A stretch of DNA of 64,000 bases from positions 35,971 to 99,970 of the forward strand of contig NZ_QKUF01000022.1 in assembly GCF_003253565.1 (NCBI RefSeq), in the 5' to 3' direction. The stretch is from Thermosporothrix hazakensis (lineage in GTDB: Bacteria; Chloroflexota; Ktedonobacteria; Ktedonobacterales; Ktedonobacteraceae). The translations under genes and the position numbers were made by a program. The notes under the pieces are model-generated. The model was not told where the DNA came from. It saw only the letters and a program-made list of their open reading frames with translations, and made no database searches. Positions 45,158 through 54,381 of this stretch are shown here, piece by piece (the first letter of the stretch is position 1; each line of letters opens with the position of its first letter).

Positions 45158-45413
45158 GCGCTCCCCCTTTAAAGGACCCATACGAACATGATACAATAGT
45201 CCCATTGTAGACTCAGAGGACTTTGATACTACATCGTCTGATAGAATACCCTTCTTCTGCTTCTTTTACGAAGGAAGGCGTCCTCCTGTCTGGCGCGGCA
45301 CAAGCTTCCCCGGATCCAATGGGATAGATTGCCGCCCCGTCAGAGTCTGTCTGAAGAAGGATCAGGCACACACGAACAAAAAAACACTCAGCACTTTTCT
45401 GTAGATTTTTAGC

Positions 45414-46817
45414 ATGCTAGATATCATCATCAGGCTGGCGCAAGATTTCCGTGCTCAGCAAAAACAACTCTATATGGTAGGAGGAACGGTTCGCGATGTC
45501 TTGCTTCATCGCGGAAAGTCCGCTGATGCCGATCTGGCTACCGATGCCCGCCCCGAGGAGATCAAGCGCCTGGTACAACCGACCAATCCAAGCGCGGTGA
45601 TCCTGGTTGGTGAGCGCTTTGGCACCGTACGCCTTCACTATGGCAGCGGCGAGCACATCAGCATTATAGAGATTACGACCTTCCGTAGTGAACGCTACAA
45701 TCCAGAATCGCGTAAGCCCGAAGTGTGTTTTGGCACAAGTCTGGAAGATGACCTGCTACGCCGCGACTTTACCATTAACGCACTGGCTTGCGACCCTCTG
45801 AATGGACATATCATCGATCCCTTTAATGGCAGACGCGATCTAGAGGATCATATTTTGCGAGCCGTTGGCAACGAACCAGACAAACGCTTCGATGAAGACC
45901 CGCTCCGCCTGTTGCGTGCGGTGCGCTTCGCCGCGCAGCTCAACTTCAGCATTGAACCGGAAACCTGGCACTCCATTAAACGGCAAGCCTCTAAACTGCA
46001 AAAAATCAGCCGTGAACGCGTTCGAGACGAGATGAACAAGCTTCTGCTCTCAACGCATCCCGCGAAGGGGATTGAGCTGCTGGTGGAATCAGGATTGATG
46101 GAGTACATCATTCCCGAGGCGCTGGAACTGCGTGGAGTTAGCCAGCAGCAGCAAACCCGCGTACCGGCTTCTAAGGATGTCTTCGCCCATGTTGTGCGCG
46201 TTGTAGAGCGTTCTTCTCCACGCCTCGTCACCCGATGGAGCGCATTACTCCACGATATTGCGAAACCCCGGACCAAAACGGTTGAAGATAATAAGGTTCA
46301 TTTCTACGGTCACGAGGATCTGGGGGCCCATATGGCTCGGGAGATTCTCAAGCGCCTGCACTTTGACCGGGACTTTATCGACAGCGTTTCACGGATCGTG
46401 CGTCTACATATGCGAGCCAATGCCTATACTTCTGATTGGACAGATGGAGCGGTTCGCCGCTTGATGCTCGATGCTGGTGACGATCTGCCCGATCTCTTAG
46501 ATCTTTCCCGGGCCGATATCACTAGCTATCGCGTCGACAAAGTTGCGAAAGCAGCCGCGCGAGTCGCTGAACTTGGCGAACGCTGTCAGCAACTCAAAGA
46601 AGAGGCCGAGCGGGTGCCACTGAAAAGCCCTCTTGACGGTAATGAACTGATGGCTCTCTTCAAGCGTGGCCCCGGTCCCTGGCTTCGTCCAATTAAGGAG
46701 CATTTACTGAGTCTGGTCATTGATGGTCAACTCGCTCCTGACGACAAAGAGGAAGCCGCCAGAATAGCCAGGGCCTATGTTGCCAGCGAGCACCAGGAAC
46801 AAGTCAACAAAGAGTAG
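45414..46817 (+). CDS. cca: CCA tRNA nucleotidyltransferase / poly(A) polymerase family protein
   Basis: 467 residues. Class II nucleotidyltransferase head: LYMVGGTVRDVLLHRGKSAD (G-G-x-V-R-D), the metal-binding D-A-D-L, LLRRDFTINALACDP and RFDEDPLRLLRAVRFAAQLN. A HD domain follows (LLHDIAKPRT near residue 278, later RIVRLHMRANAY). The nucleotidyltransferase adds the 3' CCA of tRNAs, which the two tRNA genes in this window do not encode. The ATG has no strong ribosome site; upstream it reads TAGATTTTTAGC. The 256 bases before it are otherwise empty. Confidence 0.92.
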   Translation: MLDIIIRLAQDFRAQQKQLYMVGGTVRDVLLHRGKSADADLATDARPEEIKRLVQPTNPSAVILVGERFGTVRLHYGSGEHISIIEITTFRSERYNPESRKPEVCFGTSLEDDLLRRDFTINALACDPLNGHIIDPFNGRRDLEDHILRAVGNEPDKRFDEDPLRLLRAVRFAAQLNFSIEPETWHSIKRQASKLQKISRERVRDEMNKLLLSTHPAKGIELLVESGLMEYIIPEALELRGVSQQQQTRVPASKDVFAHVVRVVERSSPRLVTRWSALLHDIAKPRTKTVEDNKVHFYGHEDLGAHMAREILKRLHFDRDFIDSVSRIVRLHMRANAYTSDWTDGAVRRLMLDAGDDLPDLLDLSRADITSYRVDKVAKAAARVAELGERCQQLKEEAERVPLKSPLDGNELMALFKRGPGPWLRPIKEHLLSLVIDGQLAPDDKEEAARIARAYVASEHQEQVNKE

Positions 46818-46818
46818 A

Positions 46819-46843
46819 AGAGCACCCCAGGCGGGTGCTCTTC
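46819..46843 (+). terminator. Hairpin after cca (weak terminator)
   Basis: GAGCACCC/GGGTGCTC stem with a five-base loop; the tail is TTCCCCCC, so termination may be partial and the next gene could be reached. Confidence 0.55.
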
Positions 46844-46910
46844 CCCCCTCTCAAACCAGAGAACAGCAAGCAGGGTTTGTCCAGAGGAATATTTGTGCCG
46901 GGAGAGAGAA

Positions 46911-47675
46911 ATGAATGTGTTGCGAGATGACATCGTACAATTTATCAACAACTATTTAAATATAGATGCGTTCCGTGATTACTGTCCAAATGGTATGCAG
47001 GTAATTGGTCGCACGTCGGTGCAACGCGTCGCGCTCGGCGTCAGCGCAAACCTTGAATGTTTTCGCCAGGCGGTAGCCGGTGAGGCAGATATGCTTATCG
47101 TGCATCACGGCCTCTTCTGGGAAAATATGCCGCGGGAAATCGGGGCAATGATGAAGGGCAGGCTGAAGCTTCTCTTTGATAACGATATCACCTTGCTTGG
47201 CTACCACCTTCCCCTGGATGCACACCCTGAAATTGGCAACAACGTCCTCTGGCTTCGTGAGCTTGGTTTTGAGGTAGAGGGCATCACAATCGGGAATGCA
47301 CGCGGGAAGATGATTGGGGCCATCGGCACTGCCCCCAGGCGCATCACCCGTCGTGACCTGATCGAGCAAGTCGCCGCCATTGCTGGTGCAAAACCGCTTG
47401 TCTACGCCTATGGCCCGCAAACTATTCGTCGGTTGGGCGTTATCACTGGCGGCGGCGAGGGCTATCTGCTTGAGGCAATTGCTCGCGGCTGCGATACCTT
47501 TCTGACAGGCGAGGTAGGCGAGCCGACCGAATCCTACGCCCGCGAAGAAGGTGTGAATTTTATCGCCGCAGGCCATTATAATTCGGAGAAGATCGGTATC
47601 CAGGCCCTGGGGGAACTTCTCAAACAGCATTTTCCAGTAGAAACATTCTTCTGCGACGTACCGAACGCAATCTAG
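46911..47675 (+). CDS. Nif3-like dinuclear metal-centre protein (GTP cyclohydrolase 1 type 2 homologue)
   Basis: 254 residues from the ATG at 46911, which has GGGAG six bases upstream; a TTG six codons earlier is not favoured. NIF3 landmarks: FRDYCPNGMQVIGR, LIVHHGLFWENMP, LLGYHLPLDAHPEIGNNVLW, VITGGGEGYLLEAIARGCDT, FLTGEVGEPT and FIAAGHYNSEKIGIQALGEL, giving the His/Glu/Asp ligands of the two-metal site. The family forms hexameric toroids; the enzymatic role is still debated. It follows cca and precedes a small membrane protein by 15 bases. Confidence 0.92.
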   Translation: MNVLRDDIVQFINNYLNIDAFRDYCPNGMQVIGRTSVQRVALGVSANLECFRQAVAGEADMLIVHHGLFWENMPREIGAMMKGRLKLLFDNDITLLGYHLPLDAHPEIGNNVLWLRELGFEVEGITIGNARGKMIGAIGTAPRRITRRDLIEQVAAIAGAKPLVYAYGPQTIRRLGVITGGGEGYLLEAIARGCDTFLTGEVGEPTESYAREEGVNFIAAGHYNSEKIGIQALGELLKQHFPVETFFCDVPNAI

Positions 47676-47690
47676 GGAGATAGATGAATC

Positions 47691-48107
47691 ATGGCAAACC
47701 AGAATACATCCAACAAAGCCACAACCGGCAAGAAACGGCAAAAGGGAACGCGTCCACAAATTGGTGGGAGCGCAGTTCCCGGAGCACGGTCAACACAGCC
47801 CAAGCAGATGCCCACATCCAACAATCCGCAAGAACAGCAACTGGCGAGCTATAACCGCGAAATGCGCCGCCGTATGGAAAAGATCGGGGCCGGTCCAGCA
47901 GCTGAAGAGAACCGCCTTGAGAAAATGCGCGAAAAACGTAAGCGCAAGCTGGACCTCAAGAAGCAACGCGCCGCTGAAGAGCAGGAGCGTCTGAGACGGC
48001 AGCTTGCCCCCAAACGAGCGAGACTTGACCGCAAAGTCTACTACTTTATCTTTGGCACGCTGCTTCTGATCGTCCTGATCATTGTCCTCTTCCTCTTGTT
48101 CAAATAA
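47691..48107 (+). CDS. Small tail-anchored membrane protein with basic coiled coil
   Basis: 138 residues: a Gln/Thr/Lys-rich disordered start, a strongly charged helical stretch (about 60-112, heptad-like, Arg/Lys/Glu), and a single C-terminal membrane helix (about 116-137, YYFIFGTLLLIVLIIVLFLL). No family recognised. It lies 15 bases after the Nif3-like gene and shares its terminator, so it is probably co-transcribed. Confidence 0.75.
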   Translation: MANQNTSNKATTGKKRQKGTRPQIGGSAVPGARSTQPKQMPTSNNPQEQQLASYNREMRRRMEKIGAGPAAEENRLEKMREKRKRKLDLKKQRAAEEQERLRRQLAPKRARLDRKVYYFIFGTLLLIVLIIVLFLLFK

Positions 48108-48118
48108 GCAGCCCAGGG

Positions 48119-48147
48119 GCCTCCCTCTCGGGAGGCTCTTTCTTCTG
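48119..48147 (+). terminator. Terminator after the Nif3-like operon
   Basis: GCCTCCC/GGGAGGC stem with a TCTC loop followed by TCTTTCTTCTGTTT. Confidence 0.75.
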
Positions 48148-48235
48148 TTTCGCCACATTCAACAAGCGCCACAAAATAGTGATATACTCAAAATGAGAGT
48201 AAAGTGAGTAGCTCTAACCAGAAAGAGGTTTCTGC

Positions 48236-49036
48236 ATGACCTTTCTTGATGCGCTTGTCCTTTTTCTGGCGGCGGTTATGGGAGGCACTTTGAACGCGGT
48301 TGCAGGGGGAGGGAGCTTCTTCTGTTTTCCAGCCCTGATTTTTACCGGGATTCCTCCCATTCAAGCCAACGCCACAAACACAGTTGCGCTCTGGCCCGCC
48401 TCCATTGCAAGCGCGAGCGCCTATCGACACGAACTCAAAAAACAGTCGCTGGTCGCCTTGCTGTTATTGCCGGGATCCAGTCTCATTGGAGGCATTCTAG
48501 GCGCTCAGCTTCTTCTGGGCACTTCACAGGCCACCTTTACCCAACTGGTTCCTTATCTGTTGTTGCTGGCAACACTGCTCTTCGCGGTTAGCCCCCCGCT
48601 CACACGCCTGCTGCGCAAACGGAGAGAGGAGACGCAGACAGAGTCGACTGGCATCCAAAAGCATGGAATCGCCGCTCTGGTACTCGTTGCTTTTGCCCAG
48701 TTGCTTATTTCGATCTATGGTGGCTTTTTCGGCGGCGGCATCGGCATTATGATGTTAGCGACCCTCTCGCTGATGGGTATGGACAACATCCACGAAATGA
48801 ATGGTATCAAGACGGTTCTGACTATCATTATCAATGGAGCCGCAGTTGTGCTCTTCATTCTCCGGGGAGCCGTCGTCTGGCCGCAAGCGCTGCTGATGAT
48901 TCTTGGCTCAATCATCGGAGGCTACGCCGGAGCTTATTATGCCCGCAAAATTGATCCAAAGTATGTTCGTATTTTTGTGATCTGTATTGGCCTCGGCCTG
49001 AGCGCATACTTCTTTATCCGGCAGCTAAGCGCCTGA
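48236..49036 (+). CDS. TSUP-family permease (TauE/SafE-like)
   Basis: 266 residues, about eight membrane helices in two related halves, each with the TSUP glycine-rich pattern: GGTLNAVAGGGSFFCFPALI with ANATNTVALWPAS, and later YGGFFGGGIGIMMLATLSLM with EMNGIKTVLTIIINGAAVV. The family exports sulfite, sulfoacetate and other organosulfur anions. AGAGG lies seven bases before the ATG. No sulfur genes adjoin, so the substrate is open. Confidence 0.92.
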   Translation: MTFLDALVLFLAAVMGGTLNAVAGGGSFFCFPALIFTGIPPIQANATNTVALWPASIASASAYRHELKKQSLVALLLLPGSSLIGGILGAQLLLGTSQATFTQLVPYLLLLATLLFAVSPPLTRLLRKRREETQTESTGIQKHGIAALVLVAFAQLLISIYGGFFGGGIGIMMLATLSLMGMDNIHEMNGIKTVLTIIINGAAVVLFILRGAVVWPQALLMILGSIIGGYAGAYYARKIDPKYVRIFVICIGLGLSAYFFIRQLSA

Positions 49037-49140
49037 GCAAGAGCCTCCGGTTACGAAAAGCTGACAGCGGGTGTAATATATGGAGAGTTATTGATCTATC
49101 CATATACGCATACATATACATACATTAAAAGGAAAGAGGT

Positions 49141-50634
49141 ATGACGCAGAAACAGAACACTCTAGAAGCAACCATCGAATCACTTTCCAGGCAACCAGAG
49201 ACCCCCCCTAACAAATGGGCCGTCCTCATCATTAATTCCGTCGGCGTCTTTATGGCAACGCTTGACTCCTCAATCGTCAACATCAGCCTCCCTAAAATAG
49301 CTGAAAATTTCCATGTACCGATGAATGGCGCAATCCAGTGGGTCATTATCGCGTATCTGGTCGCAGCAACTGCTATCCTCCTGACTGCCGGGCGACTTGC
49401 CGATATGTTTGGACGCAAAACAGTCTGGCTGGCAGGCCTGATTATCTTTACAGGTGGTTCAGCTCTCTGTGGTCTCGCGCCCTCGCTTGGCTTCCTGATT
49501 GCAGCCCGTATCCTGCAAGGCTTTGGCGGCTCACTCGTGATGGCCGTTGGTCCCGCTCTTCTCACGGGCGCCTTTCCGCCACAAGAACGGGGGCGAGCGC
49601 TCGGCTTGAACGCCATTACGGTCTCGCTCGGTGTCAGCATTGGCCCGACGCTCGGCGGCTTTATCACAGCGTACTGGACCTGGCGTTGGATCTTCTTTAT
49701 CAATCTACCAATTGGTATCCTTGGTCTTCTGGCAACCCTGCGTATTTTGAAAGAGACGACACCACGCAAAGAGAGCCAGTTTGATCCGCTCGGGGCAATC
49801 CTGCTGGCTGTAGGGATGGCATCGCTAACCGGAGGCCTCTCTTTCGGGCAGGATATCGGATGGAGTTCGCCAGTGCTGATCTCCATTTTTGTGCTTGCGG
49901 CCATTGCCCTGCTTGCCCTGCCGCTGGTCGAGACCCGCGTTGCGAATCCGATCATCGATTTTTCTCTATTCCGTAATCGCGTCTTTTTCTCGGCTAATAT
50001 CAGCCTGATTCTCAGTTCAATGGCGCTCTTTGTGGTAAGCTTCATGCTCCCCTTCTACCTTGAGGAGCTGCGTGGCATTCCGACGCAGAACGCCGGTCTT
50101 CTGCTAACTCCGTTGCCGATCACAATCGCATGTGTTGCGCCTTTCAGTGGCGCTCTGGCCGATAAAATCGGGACTCGCTGGCTGGCTGCGGGTGGTCTGG
50201 CAATCGCCTGTATCGGTCTGATCTGTATAGGGCAGTTAAACGAGAAGAGCTCTATTCCAGACATCATCTGGCGCCTGATGCTGACCGGCTTTGGGCAGGC
50301 GCTCTTCCAATCCCCTAATAGCAGCGCCCTGATGGGTTCAGCTCCCTCCAACCGCCAGGGAATCGCTTCCGGCTTCCTTGCCACCGCACGCACGATGGGG
50401 CAAAGTATCAGCGTTGCTCTCTCAGGGACCATTTTTGCGACATTGGGGGGCGCTGCCGCCGGTCATATGCTTCAAGTGCAACAACTGACAGCAACACAGC
50501 AAGCAGAGCAGCAACATATCTTTACACATAGCTTCCAGATTGCCTTTATCGTCTGTGCAGTGATCGCTGCAATCGGTGTCTTTACTTCTCTGGTACGTGG
50601 TAAGGAAGAGAGACGGCAAAGAGCAGCCGCCTGA
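49141..50634 (+). CDS. MFS multidrug exporter, DHA2 family (EmrB/QacA-like)
   Basis: 497 residues with 14 membrane helices. Signatures: motif D1-like FMATLDSSIVNISLPKI, QWVIIAYLVAATAILLTAGR, LADMFGRKTVWLAGL (motif A), and RILQGFGGSLVMAVGPALL with GVSIGPTLGGFI (motif C). These antiporters use proton-motive force to expel cationic drugs and dyes. AAAGGA lies seven bases before the ATG. The leader carries CATA-rich repeats (49101-49126) but no regulator gene adjoins. Confidence 0.94.
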   Translation: MTQKQNTLEATIESLSRQPETPPNKWAVLIINSVGVFMATLDSSIVNISLPKIAENFHVPMNGAIQWVIIAYLVAATAILLTAGRLADMFGRKTVWLAGLIIFTGGSALCGLAPSLGFLIAARILQGFGGSLVMAVGPALLTGAFPPQERGRALGLNAITVSLGVSIGPTLGGFITAYWTWRWIFFINLPIGILGLLATLRILKETTPRKESQFDPLGAILLAVGMASLTGGLSFGQDIGWSSPVLISIFVLAAIALLALPLVETRVANPIIDFSLFRNRVFFSANISLILSSMALFVVSFMLPFYLEELRGIPTQNAGLLLTPLPITIACVAPFSGALADKIGTRWLAAGGLAIACIGLICIGQLNEKSSIPDIIWRLMLTGFGQALFQSPNSSALMGSAPSNRQGIASGFLATARTMGQSISVALSGTIFATLGGAAAGHMLQVQQLTATQQAEQQHIFTHSFQIAFIVCAVIAAIGVFTSLVRGKEERRQRAAA

Positions 50635-50862
50635 TTGATAGGTTACCGAGGCAGAGATGTTTCGTCCTATAAGTGACACACCATCTCTGCCCCTCTTCAA
50701 TACCAGGCAAACAAACCGCCTGATCAGAAGCGTGATGCCATACAGCAGAGAGCGTTATGCACCAGTACAATGGGAAAGAGAGACGGGGGGCTTGCATCAA
50801 CCATCATCTGATAGTATGGTGGTTGCACACGAAATGATAACAATGATGAAGGAGTCAGCTCG

Positions 50863-51702
50863 TTGAACAGTGCATCCTCGCAATCATCGCTCGCAACATA
50901 CCGCTGGTCTGGCAGTGCAAAGTTATATCTGGATACGCCAGCTATTTCAACCTGTGAACAGGTCGTCGTCGGTTGCTATGGCGGCAACACAAAAGCAGGA
51001 GCACAGAAGAACGAAGATGGAGCTCTGGTCTGGTGCGACAAAGAGCAGAACTGGGAGTTTGCTCTGATTGTTGATGCCCACTACACACCACAAAGCGCCG
51101 ATCTGCTCCTTGATGCTATCGAAAGCATTCAACCGGCCATTGTAGAAGCATTAACGCAACCGATCTCAACCGCTTTTTTCTCACTCCAACAGCATATTGT
51201 CACGCTGCTTGGTTCACCGGCATTTCTCAAGCGCTGTCGAGAGGTTATCGGCGAAGCCTCATGTCTTTTCTGTGCCCGCAAAGATCGCTTTCTCTGGTGG
51301 TTGAATATCGGGGACTGTGTGCTTTACCTGCTCCATCCTGAACTGGCCTATATGGGACAGATTCCCCTGAATCAGCGAAGCTTTTTTGAATGGGTAGGCC
51401 GAACCAACACGTTTGAGCTTCCTGTCCCCTGTTTTTCCTCAGGCATTAAAGAGCTGCGGTTTGGCTGGAACCGTATCCTGCTGGTGACTGATGGCCTGCT
51501 GGAATATGGCTCACGGCCCTATGATAACCCTTTTCGGCTCTATCAGGCCTTTACCGACAGGCAAGAGGTACGCGAAACGAATCTCAGCGCGCTGGTTCAG
51601 CATGCGCTCAAGCGAGTTCATAAGGAGAAAGGGCGGGATAGCGCAACCATTATTGTCTGGGATTATTACAATCGCCAGGGGGCTACGTACTCCGCGCCCT
51701 AG
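50863..51702 (+). CDS. PP2C-like (PPM) phosphatase-fold protein
   Basis: 279 residues. PPM motifs are present but altered: AGAQKNEDGALVWCDKE (motif 1, N-E-D), ALIVDAHYTPQSADLLLDAI where most enzymes have D-G-H-G, GEASCLFCARKDRFLWWLNI then GDCVLYLL, RILLVTDGLLEYGSRPYD, and the late Asp in GRDSATIIVWDYYN. The metal-binding Asp residues are kept, so activity is possible, but it is divergent. The start is a TTG at 50863, selected by AAGGAG eight bases upstream. No kinase gene adjoins, though FHA domains elsewhere in the window imply Ser/Thr phosphorylation. Converges with queA. Confidence 0.75.
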   Translation: MNSASSQSSLATYRWSGSAKLYLDTPAISTCEQVVVGCYGGNTKAGAQKNEDGALVWCDKEQNWEFALIVDAHYTPQSADLLLDAIESIQPAIVEALTQPISTAFFSLQQHIVTLLGSPAFLKRCREVIGEASCLFCARKDRFLWWLNIGDCVLYLLHPELAYMGQIPLNQRSFFEWVGRTNTFELPVPCFSSGIKELRFGWNRILLVTDGLLEYGSRPYDNPFRLYQAFTDRQEVRETNLSALVQHALKRVHKEKGRDSATIIVWDYYNRQGATYSAP

Positions 51703-51728
51703 AAAGCAGGTTTTGAGCCGTAGAAGCT

Positions 51729-52835
51729 CTAGAGAATCAGCATCGCATCGCCAAAACTGAAGAAGCGATAGCGCTCCTGGATCGCTTCCTGATAGACCGT
51801 CTCCATCAGGTCTTTACCCATAAACGCGCTGATTAAGAGCAGGAGGGTTGAGCGAGGCAGGTGGAAGTTCGTAATCATCGCGTCCACGGCTTTGAAGCGG
51901 TAGCCCGGCGTGATAAAAAGGTTGGTATGCCCATGATACGGGACGATTTTTCCATCGCCGACCGCCGCCACGCTTTCAAGCACGCGAACAGACGTTGTGC
52001 CAACCGCGACAACACGCCCACCGGCTTTCTGCGTCTCGTTGATCAACGCAGCGGTCGCCTCATCGAGGTCAATTTCTTCGCTGTGCATCTTATGATCTTT
52101 GACACTCTCGGTCTCGACTGGACGGAATGTATCCAGGCCGACATGGAGCGTTACAAAGCCAACGCGGACCCCCTGTGCCTGCAAGCGCTCAAGCAGTTGT
52201 GGCGTGAAGTGCAACCCGGCTGTAGGAGCAGCGGCAGAACCGCGAATTCGAGCATAGACGGTCTGATAGCGCTCCGGGTCCTGGAGCGTCTCATGAATAT
52301 AGGGAGGAAGTGGCATATGACCAAGAGCCTCAATCGCCTGTTTGACGTCGAGCAGGCGATAGGGATCATCGCTTTGTAGCTCGGTCTGGTTCGGGATAAA
52401 GAGACGCACGATCCGGCCACCGGTCTCTGTGCGTTCCAGAATCTCGGCTTCCAGGCGGGTGGTCTGCTTTTCATCCTCAAAAAGGACACGTGCGCCCTCA
52501 CGCAAGCGGCGTCCAGGACGTACCAGAGCTTCCCACACATCTCGACCCCGGTCCGGGCGCTCGGTCAGCAGCAGGATCTCGACAGCGCCACCGGTTTCGG
52601 CACGCTTGCCAAGCAGACGGGCCGGGATAACACGGCTCTGATTGGCGATCAGCAGATCACCGGGCCGTAGAAATTCGCCGATATCCCGGAAATGTCGATG
52701 CGCCAGAGCCCGGGTTTCGCGATTCACGACCAGGAGGCGCGAGGAGTCCCGCGGCTCGACAGGTGTTTGTGCGATTAGCTCTGGCGGAAGGTCATAATCA
52801 AAATCGCTGATTTTCAAGTCTAGGTTGTTGTCCAC
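51729..52835 (-). CDS. queA: S-adenosylmethionine:tRNA ribosyltransferase-isomerase QueA
   Basis: 368 residues. Characteristic segments: SDFDYDLPPELIAQTPVEPR, DSSRLLVVNRETRALAHRHF, DLLIANQSRVIPARLLGKR, GSAAAPTAGLHFTPQLLERL, VGFVTLHVGLDTFRPVETES and AMITNFHLPRSTLLLLISAF with MEAYQEAI-like end. QueA transfers and isomerises the ribose of SAM onto preQ1 in tRNA, giving epoxyqueuosine. The frame opens with a GTG at 52835 that overlaps the end of ruvB by 16 bases (AGGGG upstream); a TTG at 52817 would give the shorter, more usual N-terminus. Operon with ruvB. Confidence 0.95.
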   Translation of the reverse strand: MDNNLDLKISDFDYDLPPELIAQTPVEPRDSSRLLVVNRETRALAHRHFRDIGEFLRPGDLLIANQSRVIPARLLGKRAETGGAVEILLLTERPDRGRDVWEALVRPGRRLREGARVLFEDEKQTTRLEAEILERTETGGRIVRLFIPNQTELQSDDPYRLLDVKQAIEALGHMPLPPYIHETLQDPERYQTVYARIRGSAAAPTAGLHFTPQLLERLQAQGVRVGFVTLHVGLDTFRPVETESVKDHKMHSEEIDLDEATAALINETQKAGGRVVAVGTTSVRVLESVAAVGDGKIVPYHGHTNLFITPGYRFKAVDAMITNFHLPRSTLLLLISAFMGKDLMETVYQEAIQERYRFFSFGDAMLIL

Positions 52836-53851
52836 AGTGTCGATCGCCCCTCTGTTTCCGGCGGATGAATTTTCAGATGCTCATAGGCTGCACGCATCGC
52901 GACACGACCACGAGGAGTCCGAGCAATAAAGCCCAGCTGCAACAAATAGGGCTCATAGACGTCCTCGATCGTCTCAGCATCTTCACTGGTACTGGCCGCC
53001 AGCGTATCCAGGCCGACAGGACCACCGTTAAATTTCTTGATAATCGTCAGCAGCATATTGCGGTCGGTCTGATCAAGTCCCAGTTCATCTACCTCCAGAG
53101 CATCCAGCGCCTTCTGGGCCACTTCTTTCGTAATGGTCCCGTTCGCTTTCACCTGTGCATAATCGCGTACACGCTTAAGCAAGCGATTGACAATACGAGG
53201 AGTTCCGCGAGCACGCCGGGCAATCTCGCTGATGCCGTCCTCTTCGGCGGGAACTTTCAGGATACTGGCAGAACGAAGGAGGATCTGTTTTAATGCCTCC
53301 GCGTCGTAATACTCAAGGCGGTAGATAGCTCCAAAGCGATCGCGCAAGGGAGCAGTCAGCGAGCCAACACGTGTCGTTGCGCCAACAACCGTGAAGCGAG
53401 GCAACGAGAGACGCAACGATCTGGCTCCGGGGCCCTTGCCTATCACCACGTCTATAGCGAAATCTTCCATTGCTGAATACAGCCGCTCTTCCACGGCACG
53501 CGCCAGGCGGTGAATCTCGTCAATAAAGAGCACCTCCCCGGGCTGTAACGAGGTCAGGATTGAGGCCAGATCACCAGCATGCTCAATCGCGGGCCCGGAT
53601 GTGGTGCGCAGATTCACTCCCATTTCGGCGGCAATGATATTACAGAGCGTTGTTTTTCCCAGTCCCGGAGGCCCATACAACAGGATATGGTCCACGGGCT
53701 CATTACGACGCCGTGCCGCTTCGAGCAGGATATTGAGATTCTCTTTAATCTTCTCCTGCCCGATATATTCTTCCAGGTGGCGGGGTCGCAAACTGCCTTC
53801 AATAAATTGTTCATCGTCGGTTAGATGTGGTGATACAAGGCGGTCATCCAT
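52820..53851 (-). CDS. ruvB: Holliday junction branch-migration ATPase RuvB
   Basis: 343 residues from the ATG at 53851 (GTGGAG six bases upstream; a GTG four codons earlier is less likely). RuvB hallmarks: LRPRHLEEYIGQEKIKENLN, Walker A LLYGPPGLGKTTLCNIIA, Walker B GEVLFIDEIHRL, GATTRVGSLTAPLRDRFGAI (sensor 1 and arginine finger), RGTPRIVNRLLKRVRDYAQV and the winged-helix LLQLGFIARTPRGRVA. RuvB drives branch migration with RuvA; ruvA and ruvC are not next to it. It overlaps queA, an arrangement common in bacteria. Confidence 0.97.
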   Translation of the reverse strand: MDDRLVSPHLTDDEQFIEGSLRPRHLEEYIGQEKIKENLNILLEAARRRNEPVDHILLYGPPGLGKTTLCNIIAAEMGVNLRTTSGPAIEHAGDLASILTSLQPGEVLFIDEIHRLARAVEERLYSAMEDFAIDVVIGKGPGARSLRLSLPRFTVVGATTRVGSLTAPLRDRFGAIYRLEYYDAEALKQILLRSASILKVPAEEDGISEIARRARGTPRIVNRLLKRVRDYAQVKANGTITKEVAQKALDALEVDELGLDQTDRNMLLTIIKKFNGGPVGLDTLAASTSEDAETIEDVYEPYLLQLGFIARTPRGRVAMRAAYEHLKIHPPETEGRSTLWTTT

Positions 53852-54381
53852 TGAATTCTCCACCGGTGAAACTAGTGTTCTATGCAGTCTGGCTTCATTA
53901 TATCAGAGATAATGCAGCGAGTCGAGGGGACGGCTCAGATGCTCATGCCAGTATGTTTCCTCTCTTCCCCGATACATCCTATTCTCAAGCACGACTTTCA
54001 GCACCCAAAAATAGATCTAGAGACCCGTTTCACTTCCTCCATAAGTCCGTATACTGAAGCCATCTCATGCATTATCCACTATTGGTTATGAAGAGTATAT
54101 GACTGTTGAGTCAACGAAGTTGAAAAACAACACTTGCGTCCTGATGGTCCTTCAGGGGCAGGAACCTTTAACCAAGCTTGCACAACGCTCGGTAGGAGGG
54201 CAGTAACCCGAAATCGTATCTGATACGCAATACAGTGTCTCTCTCAAAGAGACATTCTTTTCATTATGCAAACAATCGGTAAAAAAGACCGCTCCAACAC
54301 ACAATCTCTCCCTCAAAGACGAGGACCATTCATCCCATCATACTTTCTATGTGTAGAGGAAGGCGATAGAGGAGCTTTTGT
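53852..54381. other. Long leader before the RND pump
   Basis: 530 bases between divergent genes. Within 100-200 bases upstream of the RND gene the plus strand has CGTATC-T-GATACG (54215-54227) and GTCTCT/AGAGAC with a five-base loop (54237-54253) followed by ATTCTTTTC, terminator-like. The stretch 54120-54230 contains other short self-complementary pieces but fits no riboswitch class I know. Confidence 0.45.

Noticed and set aside
49125..50045. 306-codon minus-strand open frame
   Set aside because: Antisense to the MFS transporter; Arg/Ser/Pro-rich shadow.
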